Shown: positions 24,646 through 32,290 of the stretch, in pieces
Layout of the letters: each line of letters opens with the position of its first letter
Numbering within the stretch: position 1 is the stretch's first letter
From: Marinobacterium iners
GTDB taxonomy: Bacteria; Pseudomonadota; Gammaproteobacteria; Pseudomonadales; Balneatricaceae
Direction: 5' to 3'
DNA length: 64,000 nucleotides
Assembly (NCBI RefSeq): GCF_017310015.1
Contig: NZ_CP022297.1
Location: 2,232,001 to 2,296,000, forward strand
Program-made: the position numbers and the translations under genes
The notes under the pieces: model-generated
What the model saw: only the letters and a program-made list of their open reading frames with translations
The model's database searches: none
Told to the model about the DNA's origin: nothing

Positions 24646-25707
24646 ATGAGTAAATTCTGGAGCCCGGCCATCCAGTCACTGGTCCCCTATACACCCGGGG
24701 AACAACCCAAGGTTGATGGCCTGATCAAGCTCAACACCAATGAAAACCCCTATCCCCCGGCACCCGGCGTACAGCAGGTGATTGCCACCTTTGATGCCGA
24801 GCGACTGCGCCTCTATCCGGATCCAGACTGCCAGGCACTCAAACAGGCACTTGCTAGCGACCAGGGGCTGCTGCCAGAGCAGGTTTTTGTTGGCAATGGC
24901 TCTGATGAAGTGCTGGCACTGGCTTTTATGGCCTTCCTGCGCCAGAGCCAGCCATTGCTGCTGCCGCAAACCAGCTACAGCTTCTATAACGTTTACATCG
25001 ACCTGTTTGGCATCGAGGCACGCCACATACCTCTGCACGCCGACTTCAGTATCAACCTCGATGACTATCAGGGCCCTAATGGCGGCATCATTTTTGCCAA
25101 CCCCAACGCCCCAACCGGCATTTCCGTCCCCTTGAACGAGATTCGCCGCCTGCTTGAGCGCAATACGGAATCTGTTGTCATTGTGGATGAAGCCTACGTG
25201 GACTTCGGTGCTGAAAGCGCTACCGCGCTGGTGAGCGAGTTTCCTAACCTGCTGGTTACCCAGACATTTTCCAAGTCACACTCACTGGCGGGGATGCGGG
25301 TCGGTTTTGCCTATGGTCAGGCAGAATTGATCGATGGGCTGGAGCGGGTCAAGAACAGCTTCAATTCCTACCCGCTGGATATGCTGGCACAACTAAGTGC
25401 CATTGCAGCACTGGAGGATCAAACGTACTTCAACCAGTGCTGCCAACAGATTATCGCAACCCGGGACTGGACTACGACACAGCTGACAGCTTTGGGATTT
25501 GATGTGCTGCCATCCCACACCAACTTCGTGTTTGCCAGCCACCCAAAAGTGGCCGGGGCCGAGCTGATGCAGTACTTGAGAGACAATCGGATTCTGGTGC
25601 GGCATTTCACCAAACCGGGTATCGACAACCACCTGCGTATCACTATCGGTACAAAAACACAGATGCAGGCCTTGATCGACTGCCTGCGCAACCATCCGTC
25701 ACTTTAG
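24646..25707 (+). CDS. hisC: Histidinol-phosphate aminotransferase
   Basis: A 353-residue PLP enzyme of fold type I that transaminates imidazole-acetol phosphate in histidine synthesis; some relatives also act on aromatic amino acids. Family features are KLNTNENPYPPAP, NGSDEVLALAFMAF, ANPNAPTG, VDEAYVDFG and the PLP lysine in TFSKSHSLAGMRVGFA. Length is typical. The ATG at 24646 gives the conserved N-terminus with a weak AGGGC ribosome site. No other his genes are close. It converges on a GGDEF gene across a hairpin. Confidence 0.92.
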   Translation: MSKFWSPAIQSLVPYTPGEQPKVDGLIKLNTNENPYPPAPGVQQVIATFDAERLRLYPDPDCQALKQALASDQGLLPEQVFVGNGSDEVLALAFMAFLRQSQPLLLPQTSYSFYNVYIDLFGIEARHIPLHADFSINLDDYQGPNGGIIFANPNAPTGISVPLNEIRRLLERNTESVVIVDEAYVDFGAESATALVSEFPNLLVTQTFSKSHSLAGMRVGFAYGQAELIDGLERVKNSFNSYPLDMLAQLSAIAALEDQTYFNQCCQQIIATRDWTTTQLTALGFDVLPSHTNFVFASHPKVAGAELMQYLRDNRILVRHFTKPGIDNHLRITIGTKTQMQALIDCLRNHPSL

Positions 25708-25715
25708 ATCAACAA

Positions 25716-25735
25716 GGCGCTCTGCTCAGAGCGCC
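25716..25735. terminator. Hairpin between hisC and the degenerate GGDEF gene
   Basis: GGCGCTCTG (25716-25724) pairs with CAGAGCGCC (25727-25735). It lies in the 18-bp gap and reaches into the last codons of the convergent gene. No long T-run is present. Confidence 0.45.
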
Positions 25736-26619
25736 TCACCCTCAACGCGGTTGGCTCCACTGTGCTGGGCAATCAACAGGTGCTCACGAGCCCGACGCAA
25801 CACACTCACCGCATCATCCTCCAGATTGAGGGCAGACGCCACACCCACACTGACCGTCCAGCTCAGATTACCCGTAGGATAGGGAATTTCAAGCGCTTCT
25901 ACCGCAGAGCGCATGCGTTCACCTGCCAACATCGCCTGTTCGTGATTGGTTTCAGGCAGCACCATCACCAGCTGATCATCACTGTAGCGGGCGACAAAGT
26001 CCGATGTCCGCTTGAGCCGGTGCAACTCGGAAACCGTATGCTGTAAGACCTGATCACCGGCATCCCAACCGTGCTGCTCGTTGATATTGCTGAAGCCATC
26101 AATATCAATCAATAACAAGCTGCTTGCACCGTCATATCGCAGCGCCTGAGCTACCGACACCTCAAGCACCGGCACCAGCGCACGCCTGTTATAGGCGCCG
26201 GTCAGCGGATCACGCTGAGCCTGGTGCGACAGCTTACGTTCAAGCTTTTTCTGCGCCGTGATATCACGGGCACTCCAGACTATTTCACCGGCAGCGGTTA
26301 CCATCCAGCTGCCACGATACCAGAGTGCTTCGTGCAGCCCCAGCGCCCTCAGCTCCGGCAGATGCTCAGGCCTCAGCTGGTACTCATGCTGAACAGGAGC
26401 ACTTTCCTGGCGGGCTCGCTCAATCAGCGAACGGACCTGGATCAACAGATCCTCAGCCAGCAAGTCCGACAGCACCTTGCCTTTCATCTGCTCAGGCTTT
26501 AGCCAGCCGGCACTACCCGGCACGACGTCCACAATCCGTTCGCCATCCAGAATCAGCAGCGGGTCTTGACAGACCTGTAGCAATGCCGTGTAACGAGCCT
26601 CGGTTGCATCCGTTGTCAT
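25726..26619 (-). CDS. PAS-GGDEF protein with degenerate active site
   Basis: A 297-residue soluble protein. A PAS-like domain (about 10-120, ending SARDITAQKKLE) is followed by a GGDEF domain that begins RDPLTGAYNRRAL and has the metal/substrate region LLIDIDGFSNIN. The catalytic signature, expected as RYGGDEF, reads RYSDDQL (213-217), confirmed in the DNA. GTP-binding glycines and the catalytic Glu position are lost, so it is probably not a cyclase and may instead be a receptor or regulator. It is divergent from the EAL-HDOD gene. Confidence 0.85.
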   Translation of the reverse strand: MTTDATEARYTALLQVCQDPLLILDGERIVDVVPGSAGWLKPEQMKGKVLSDLLAEDLLIQVRSLIERARQESAPVQHEYQLRPEHLPELRALGLHEALWYRGSWMVTAAGEIVWSARDITAQKKLERKLSHQAQRDPLTGAYNRRALVPVLEVSVAQALRYDGASSLLLIDIDGFSNINEQHGWDAGDQVLQHTVSELHRLKRTSDFVARYSDDQLVMVLPETNHEQAMLAGERMRSAVEALEIPYPTGNLSWTVSVGVASALNLEDDAVSVLRRAREHLLIAQHSGANRVEGEAL

Positions 26620-26863
26620 TTCATCTCTCCAGACATGCGGTTTAATGTCTCACCCGGGCGGCGGGCTGATTACTTCTCAGACCGATAATACCCCCGATAC
26701 GGGGTCAGTATGCAATCCCTGCATTAACACATGATCCAGAACAGCACTCAAACGAAGTGAACACTTGAGCTTGCGTGCAACCTGCATGACAATGTTAACT
26801 GTTGCCTGAAGGCATCACTAATAAGGGTTAACGACCCCCAAAGGCGACAGATAGAGGCTGCAC

Positions 26864-28102
26864 ATGACTGACAGCGCGAAAATCCTGATGGCCCGCCAAC
26901 CCATATTCAATCTGGATATGAAGGTTGTGGCCTATGAGCTGCTTTATCGCAGCGAAGATGGGATTAACCCTCTGCCACTGATTAGCGGTGATCAGACGAG
27001 AATCAGCGGTGATCAGGCGAGCAGCCGCGTCATTCTGCACTCCTACACCAGCATCTGTGAGGCTGGCAGCTTGCGCATTCTGCCCGCTTTCGTCAATTTC
27101 ACCCAGCAAATGCTGGAAGCCGACAGCCTGCCGCCTGTACCTCCACAAGAGATGGTAATCGAGATTCTCGAGGACAGTGTCGTCACCCCCAAACTGATAC
27201 AAGCTGCCAAGCGACACGCGGAAGCAGGCTACCGCATCGCGCTGGATGATTTCATATACGATGAAAGCTTCGACCCCCTGCTTGAAATCGCGGACATCGT
27301 TAAGGTTGACATTCGCGCCATGGATGCGTCACAGCTGAAGGAGCAGGTAGCGCTGCTGAAGCGCTTCAAGGTCAGCCTTTTGGCTGAAAAGGTCGAGACA
27401 CACGAGGAGTATGCCTTTTGTCGAGAACTGGGCTTCAACCTGTTCCAGGGCTACTTTTTCAGCAAACCCGAACTGCTGAAAGGCCACAGCCCACAAGGCA
27501 ACAAACTGATTCTGATGCAGTTACTCAGTGCACTGAACGACCCAGACGTACAGATCGAAACACTGAAACAGCTGATCGAGCGAGACCCGGCTCTGACCTA
27601 CAAACTGCTGCGACTGGTCAACTCTTCCGCCTTCGGCCTCAGGCGCGAAGTCAGCAGCCTGCAGGAAGCGCTGATCTACCTCGGCATGAGTCAGCTTAAG
27701 AAGTGGGTTTCACTGATTGCACTGGCCGACAACTACGGCAAGCCATCAGAGCTTACACGACAGATTCTGCTTCTGGCGCGCATGTCGGAACTGGTTGCCA
27801 CTCCCGCAGCCGATGTGGACGCTGAGCAAGCCTTCATGGCCGGGCTTCTGGTACATCTTGACGCACTGCTCAGCATCAGCCGAGATGACATCCTGTCTCA
27901 GGTCGATGTCAGCGATACTATCAAGGGTGCACTCAGAGGTGATGACTCACCCCTTGGCAATCTTCTGCAACAAGTACAGCAATTCATGCAAGGCGAATGG
28001 GAAAACAAAGACCTGGGTCGAATGAAAGCGATGCAGGCATGCTACGTCAGCAGCCTGGAATGGACCCACGAGTCAATGCAATTGATGAGCACACAAGGCT
28101 GA
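26864..28102 (+). CDS. EAL-HDOD signalling protein (YuxH/CdgJ type)
   Basis: A 412-residue soluble protein with an N-terminal EAL-type domain (about 5-200) and a HDOD domain (about 205-400, LLRLVNSSAFGLRREVSSLQ). EAL residues partly remain: YELLYRS, FVNFT, EILED, the Asp pair in LDDF, the lysine in VKVD, AEKVET and FQGYFF. The metal loop after DDF reads IYDES instead of GTGYSS, so phosphodiesterase activity is doubtful. Such proteins regulate motility or biofilm in Vibrio and Shewanella. Residues 40-53 are a tandem duplication, ISGDQTR-ISGDQAS. Confidence 0.86.
   Translation: MTDSAKILMARQPIFNLDMKVVAYELLYRSEDGINPLPLISGDQTRISGDQASSRVILHSYTSICEAGSLRILPAFVNFTQQMLEADSLPPVPPQEMVIEILEDSVVTPKLIQAAKRHAEAGYRIALDDFIYDESFDPLLEIADIVKVDIRAMDASQLKEQVALLKRFKVSLLAEKVETHEEYAFCRELGFNLFQGYFFSKPELLKGHSPQGNKLILMQLLSALNDPDVQIETLKQLIERDPALTYKLLRLVNSSAFGLRREVSSLQEALIYLGMSQLKKWVSLIALADNYGKPSELTRQILLLARMSELVATPAADVDAEQAFMAGLLVHLDALLSISRDDILSQVDVSDTIKGALRGDDSPLGNLLQQVQQFMQGEWENKDLGRMKAMQACYVSSLEWTHESMQLMSTQG
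26981..27022 (+). repeat. 21-bp in-frame tandem duplication
   Basis: Two adjacent 21-bp units at 26981-27001 and 27002-27022 encode ISGDQTR and ISGDQAS in the EAL-HDOD protein and differ at only a few positions. It looks like slippage or a recent duplication in a surface loop. Confidence 0.8.
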
Positions 28103-28142
28103 TACAGTCGTCTGCCCGCATGCTCGACTTGAGGATTCAGAA

Positions 28143-28445
28143 TTATTGCAGTGGTGTCGTCATCGCTTCAACAGCTGAGCGAATTTCATCTTTACTGCAG
28201 CTGCCACAGGTTCCTTTAGGCGGCATGGCCCCCTTGCCTGCCAGCACAGTGGCGGTCATCGCATCCACACCGGTCGCAATTCTTGGCGCCCAGGCAGCCT
28301 TATCGTCCATTTTGGGTGCTCCGCCCAGCCCGGCCTGATGGCAGGCAACACAATGTTTTTGCACCACTTCATCGGCACTCATAGCCTGAACGCTCAGCGG
28401 AAGAGACAGTAGGGTTGCAGCAGTGATGGCGAGCAAAGGTTTCAT
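28143..28445 (-). CDS. Periplasmic cytochrome c5-type protein
   Basis: A 100-residue c-type cytochrome with a signal peptide (cleavage after SVQA, about residue 21). Heme attaches at CVACH (32-36), and GAMPPKG supplies the probable axial methionine. The later CGSC pair is typical of cytochrome c5 proteins, where it forms a disulfide. It probably carries electrons to a terminal oxidase or reductase in the periplasm. The ATG at 28445 follows GGAGATC. It lies downstream of htpG, beyond a terminator. Confidence 0.9.
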   Translation of the reverse strand: MKPLLAITAATLLSLPLSVQAMSADEVVQKHCVACHQAGLGGAPKMDDKAAWAPRIATGVDAMTATVLAGKGAMPPKGTCGSCSKDEIRSAVEAMTTPLQ

Positions 28446-28522
28446 GGGAGATCTCCATTTTATTAATAGATAACAGCTTACAACCTCAATATGGAAATGT
28501 CCTTGATCCGGAACAGATAAAA

Positions 28523-28550
28523 AAACGGACGGCTCCGAGCCGTCCGTTTT
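28523..28550. terminator. Intrinsic terminator after htpG
   Basis: ACGGACGG (28525-28532) pairs with CCGTCCGT (28540-28547), with inner GC pairs. An A-run on the left gives U residues for the minus-strand htpG message; a shorter T-run on the right makes it partly bidirectional. Confidence 0.88.
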
Positions 28551-28570
28551 GCTCATATAACCTCGCGCTT

Positions 28571-30484
28571 TCAGCGGCTCAATTCAAGCAACAGCTTATT
28601 GAGACGTGACACATAGCTGGCAGGATCGTCCAGTGCAGCACCTGCCGCCAGCCCCGCCTGGTCAAACAGCACCAGCGCAAGCTCGCCAAAGCGCTCTTCA
28701 TCCGGCTCCTTGTCCAGCTTGTCGATCAACGGGTGCTCCGGGTTGATCTCGAAGATCGGCTTGGTATCAGGCACTTTCTGGCCGGCAGCTTCCATAATAC
28801 GACGCATCTGCAGCCCCATATCGTAGTCACCGATCACCAGACAAGCCGGTGATTCGGTCAAACGATGGGTGATGCGGATGGAGTCGACACGATCTGCCAG
28901 TACCTTGTTCAGGCGCTCCACCAGCCCTTCGTGTTCTTTCGCCACCTCTTCGAGCTTTTTCTTATCCTCTTCGCTTTCGGTCTCACCCAGATCCAGCTCA
29001 CCCTTGGTGATATCCTGGAAACTGTGGCCGTCAAAGTCGAACAGCTGGCCCATCATCCATTCATCGATGCGCTCAGACAGCAGCAGCACTTCGATCTCTT
29101 TCTTGCGGAAGATCTCAAGGTGCGGGCTGTTTTTGGCGGTATTGAAGCTGTCAGCAACGATGTAGTAGATCTTTTTCTGACCTTCCTTCATGCGAGTGAC
29201 ATAGTCTTCCAGCGAAACGTTCTGCTCGGCATTGCCACTGTGGGTTGAGGCAAAGCGCAGCAGCTTGAGGATTTTGTCACGGTTGGCGTAGTCCTCGGCC
29301 GGCCCCTCTTTGATGACCTGACCGAAGGTGGTCCAGAACTTGGCGTACTTGTCAGCATCGTTTTTAGCCAACTTCGACAGCATATCCAGCACACGCTTGG
29401 TCAGCGCTGAGCGCAGCTTGTCGACGTTGGGGTCTTTCTGCAAAATCTCGCGGGACACGTTCAGTGACAGGTTGTTGCTGTCGACCACACCCTTGATAAA
29501 GCGCAGGTACAGCGGCAGGAACTGATCTGCCTGATCCATGATAAACACGCGCTGCACATACAGCTTCAGGCCACGCGGCGCTTCGCGGTTCCAAAGATCG
29601 TATGGCGCATTTTCCGGCACATACAACAGGCTGGTATATTCCAGGTTGCCTTCAACCTTGTTGTGTGACCAGGTCAGTGCATCTGCAAAGTCATGCGATA
29701 TATGCCTGTAGAACTCTTGGTATTCTTCGTCCGTCAGGTCAGATTTGCTGCGCGTCCAGAGTGCAGTGGCCGAATTGACACTTTCCAGTTCAGCTTTCTG
29801 CTCAGTCTGCTCTTCGCCCTCTTCTGCCGGCTGCTCCTCTTTCAGCATTTTGACCGGAATGGAGATATGGTCAGAATACTTGCGCACCAGTGAGCGCAGA
29901 CGCCAGCCATCGGCAAACTCTTCTTCACCCTCTTTAAGCTTGAGTACGATGCGGGTGCCACGGGTGGTTTTGTTAATGCTGCCAACGGTAAACTCACCTT
30001 CACCGGCAGACGACCAGTGCACACCGTTCTCGGCGGGCTCACCGGCACGACGGGTATAGACATCAACACGCTCGGCCACAATGAATGCGGAATAGAAACC
30101 GACACCAAACTGGCCAATCAGCTGACTGTCTTTGGCCTGATCTCCGGTAAGGTTGGACAAGAAGCTGGCCGTACCGGACTTGGCAATGGTGCCCAGGTGC
30201 TCAATCACATCCTGGCGGTTCATGCCGATGCCGCGGTCTTCGATGCTGACGGTTCCGGCGTCTTTATCGAATTCGATGCGGATATCCAGATCCGGGTTCC
30301 CTTCATACAGCGCATCGTTATGCAGCGCTTCAAAACGCAGTTTTTCCGATGCGTCCGAGGCGTTGGAGATCAACTCACGCAGGAAGATCTCCTTGTTTGA
30401 ATAGAGGGAATGGATCATCAGATTCAGAAGCTGTTTAACTTCCGTCTGGAAACCGAGTGTCTCTTTCTGAGTATCTGTGCTCAT
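28571..30484 (-). CDS. htpG: Molecular chaperone HtpG (Hsp90)
   Basis: A 637-residue cytosolic Hsp90 chaperone. The ATP lid and pocket are visible: ELISNASDASEKLRFEAL, DRGIGMNRQDVIEHLGTIAKSGT and GQFGVGFYSAFIVAERV. The middle domain (about 230-500, with LNVSREILQ) and C-terminal dimerisation domain follow. Length is normal. The ATG at 30484 has GGAGG upstream. A sigma-32-type promoter stands about 45-70 bp before the start, so heat induction is expected. Confidence 0.97.
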   Translation of the reverse strand: MSTDTQKETLGFQTEVKQLLNLMIHSLYSNKEIFLRELISNASDASEKLRFEALHNDALYEGNPDLDIRIEFDKDAGTVSIEDRGIGMNRQDVIEHLGTIAKSGTASFLSNLTGDQAKDSQLIGQFGVGFYSAFIVAERVDVYTRRAGEPAENGVHWSSAGEGEFTVGSINKTTRGTRIVLKLKEGEEEFADGWRLRSLVRKYSDHISIPVKMLKEEQPAEEGEEQTEQKAELESVNSATALWTRSKSDLTDEEYQEFYRHISHDFADALTWSHNKVEGNLEYTSLLYVPENAPYDLWNREAPRGLKLYVQRVFIMDQADQFLPLYLRFIKGVVDSNNLSLNVSREILQKDPNVDKLRSALTKRVLDMLSKLAKNDADKYAKFWTTFGQVIKEGPAEDYANRDKILKLLRFASTHSGNAEQNVSLEDYVTRMKEGQKKIYYIVADSFNTAKNSPHLEIFRKKEIEVLLLSERIDEWMMGQLFDFDGHSFQDITKGELDLGETESEEDKKKLEEVAKEHEGLVERLNKVLADRVDSIRITHRLTESPACLVIGDYDMGLQMRRIMEAAGQKVPDTKPIFEINPEHPLIDKLDKEPDEERFGELALVLFDQAGLAAGAALDDPASYVSRLNKLLLELSR

Positions 30485-30527
30485 GGCGGGCTTATCTACC
30501 TCCGAAAACTAACGTTCAACGTCACGG

Positions 30528-30555
30528 ATATGGGGGCCCGCCCCGAGATTTCAAG
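30528..30555 (-). promoter_or_regulatory. Sigma-32 heat-shock promoter of htpG
   Basis: On the minus strand, CTTGAAA (30549-30555) and CCCCATAT (30528-30535) are separated by 13 bp. This is almost exactly the sigma-32 consensus (CTTGAAA, 11-16 bp, CCCCATnT), placed about 45-70 bp before the htpG start and starting 4 bp after the preceding thioesterase gene ends. Confidence 0.85.
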
Positions 30556-30558
30556 CGC

Positions 30559-31020
30559 TTATCGCTGAACAGGCGTTAAAGTACCGGCATCCAGAAGAAA
30601 ATGTGCACGCGCCTGTGCAATCGGTTTGCTTTTGCGTTCCTGCCAGGCCAACACCGAGCAGTTGCCGACCCGACGCCCCTGTCGGCTGACATCACAAATG
30701 GCGAATGTGTCTCTATCAAGCCCCGCCCGCATGTAATCCAGTGAGAAGTCGATAATCTTGGCCAGTCCAGGCTGCGGCAGTTGCAGGGTGAGCTGGAACA
30801 GCGCTGTCAATTCCATGAAGGATGCAATCACACCTCCGTGAATGGCAGGAATGGTGGGATTGCCAATGTTGCCGGGATTGGCCGGCAGTCGAAAGATAAT
30901 CTCCTCACCATAACATGCACACTGCACACCCAATACCCGCGCATAGGGGATCAGATCGACCAGCGGCTGATAATCTCCACTTTCCTGTGCCTGACGTACC
31001 AGCTCAAGCAGTTGTTGCAT
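30559..31020 (-). CDS. PaaI-family hotdog thioesterase (copy 2 of the pair)
   Basis: A 153-residue acyl-CoA thioesterase of the hotdog fold. The central helix signature is AIHGGVIASFMELTALFQL, and IDFSLDYMRAGLDRDTF matches the PaaI strand region. The substrate is unknown. ATG 31020 follows GAGGGG and overlaps the stop of the preceding thioesterase by 17 bases. It is the last gene of a coupled DUF599-PaaI-PaaI operon. Confidence 0.85.
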   Translation of the reverse strand: MQQLLELVRQAQESGDYQPLVDLIPYARVLGVQCACYGEEIIFRLPANPGNIGNPTIPAIHGGVIASFMELTALFQLTLQLPQPGLAKIIDFSLDYMRAGLDRDTFAICDVSRQGRRVGNCSVLAWQERKSKPIAQARAHFLLDAGTLTPVQR

Positions 31021-31489
31021 TGTCCCCTCCCTCAATCAGGCGACGAAACTCGGACTCGATGCTTCCACCCTCAGGCCGCATGAAGGTTGCAATGGCATAG
31101 GCGACCGGCCGTTCGGGATCGTCCTGATAGACCGAAGCACGCGTGAACAGGACGCTACGGGTCACGCGGTAGCATTCTGCACTTACGTAGAGGGGCTGAC
31201 TCTGGGCAGGGGTCCGCATATGGTCGATACGCAGATCCAGCGTCGGGCAAAGCTCAAACCGATCCAGGGCACACAACGTCGAAACACTGCTGGCGGCATC
31301 CACCAGTGTGGTCAGTACACCGCCGTGCAGGTAGGTATCCAGCACCGGGCTGATCAATTGAGGCTGCACCGGCAACACCAGTACAGCACGCCCCTTCTCC
31401 GCCTGTATCAGGCGGATGCCCAGCTTCATCATATGAGGCTGGGCGTTCAGAAACCGTGCGCAGCGCCCTGCATATTCCCCCTGCGTCAT
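31004..31489 (-). CDS. PaaI-family hotdog thioesterase (copy 1 of the pair)
   Basis: A 161-residue hotdog-fold protein with the signature YLHGGVLTTLVDAASSVST and TLDLRIDHMRTPAQSQPL. It is related to the next gene but clearly diverged, so the two may form a heteromer or act on different acyl-CoAs. ATG 31489 shares an ATGA with the stop of the DUF599 gene; the large upstream open frame is only the antisense/out-of-frame shadow of that gene. Confidence 0.85.
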   Translation of the reverse strand: MTQGEYAGRCARFLNAQPHMMKLGIRLIQAEKGRAVLVLPVQPQLISPVLDTYLHGGVLTTLVDAASSVSTLCALDRFELCPTLDLRIDHMRTPAQSQPLYVSAECYRVTRSVLFTRASVYQDDPERPVAYAIATFMRPEGGSIESEFRRLIEGGDNATTA

Positions 31490-32205
31490 TTCTCCGCTCC
31501 ACTGCTCATGGTTAAGGTCTGAAGCGTGGTGGAGGTGAATTCCCGTCGGTACAGGACAAAGACAATCACCATTGTCAGCAGCATGAAGCCCCAGGCATTC
31601 ATGAACCAGCCCAACACGGCAATGCTGAAATAGTAGGTACGCAAACCGAGGTTGAAGTTGTTTGCGGCCATGGAAGCCATGGTGGCAATGCGTTCTGCGT
31701 GGGCACGCACCTGCTTTTCGGACGGGTTTTCTGCCGGCAGGGGGGCGGCACCGATCATCACCGATACAAAGCCATACTGACGCAGGCTCCAAGTAAATTT
31801 GAAGAAGGCGTAGATGAACAGCACGATCAGAAGCAGAAGTTTAAGCTCCCATTCCTGCCGGGTTGCAACCACTACAAATGGCAGATCCTGCACCAGATTG
31901 ATCGCCTTTTCAGCTGAACTCATCACCGTAATCAGACCCGCAAGCACCAGTATGGTGGTCGAGGCAAAGAACGCAACCGTACGCTCAAGATTGGCGATGG
32001 CGGTGGTATCGGCGATACGCACTTCACGCGTCATCATGCGCAGCATCCATTCGGTTCGGTACATGTGCAGCATACTGACGAGGCAGGACGTGTGCTTGGC
32101 ACGGCTGGCAGCGTAATACATATAGCCACGAAAGCAGAACAGAAACCAGGTGATTGCAAAAGCATTCAGCCAGTTGTTTTGGATCAGCAGCAGTAGTTTT
32201 TCCAT
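31486..32205 (-). CDS. DUF599 family membrane protein
   Basis: A 239-residue inner-membrane protein with about five hydrophobic segments. Family-like stretches are MYYAASRAKHTSCLVSMLHMYR, shown here only in part, and NNFNLGLRTYYFSIAVLGWF. DUF599 has no known function. It is the first gene of an operon with two thioesterases, linked by overlapping stop and start codons, which hints at a lipid- or acyl-CoA-related role (inference). Confidence 0.82.
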   Translation of the reverse strand: MEKLLLLIQNNWLNAFAITWFLFCFRGYMYYAASRAKHTSCLVSMLHMYRTEWMLRMMTREVRIADTTAIANLERTVAFFASTTILVLAGLITVMSSAEKAINLVQDLPFVVVATRQEWELKLLLLIVLFIYAFFKFTWSLRQYGFVSVMIGAAPLPAENPSEKQVRAHAERIATMASMAANNFNLGLRTYYFSIAVLGWFMNAWGFMLLTMVIVFVLYRREFTSTTLQTLTMSSGAEK

Positions 32206-32290
32206 GACCGGACCTGTGACTCAGTGCCTTGATTTCAAACCCTTAATCTACAGGGAATGAGGTCCTCTGTCTGTAGATCACCGCCCGGCA

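Noticed and set aside
29188..29594. Overlapping minus-strand frames within htpG
   Set aside because: They are out-of-frame shadows of HtpG, with no start signals or conserved motifs.
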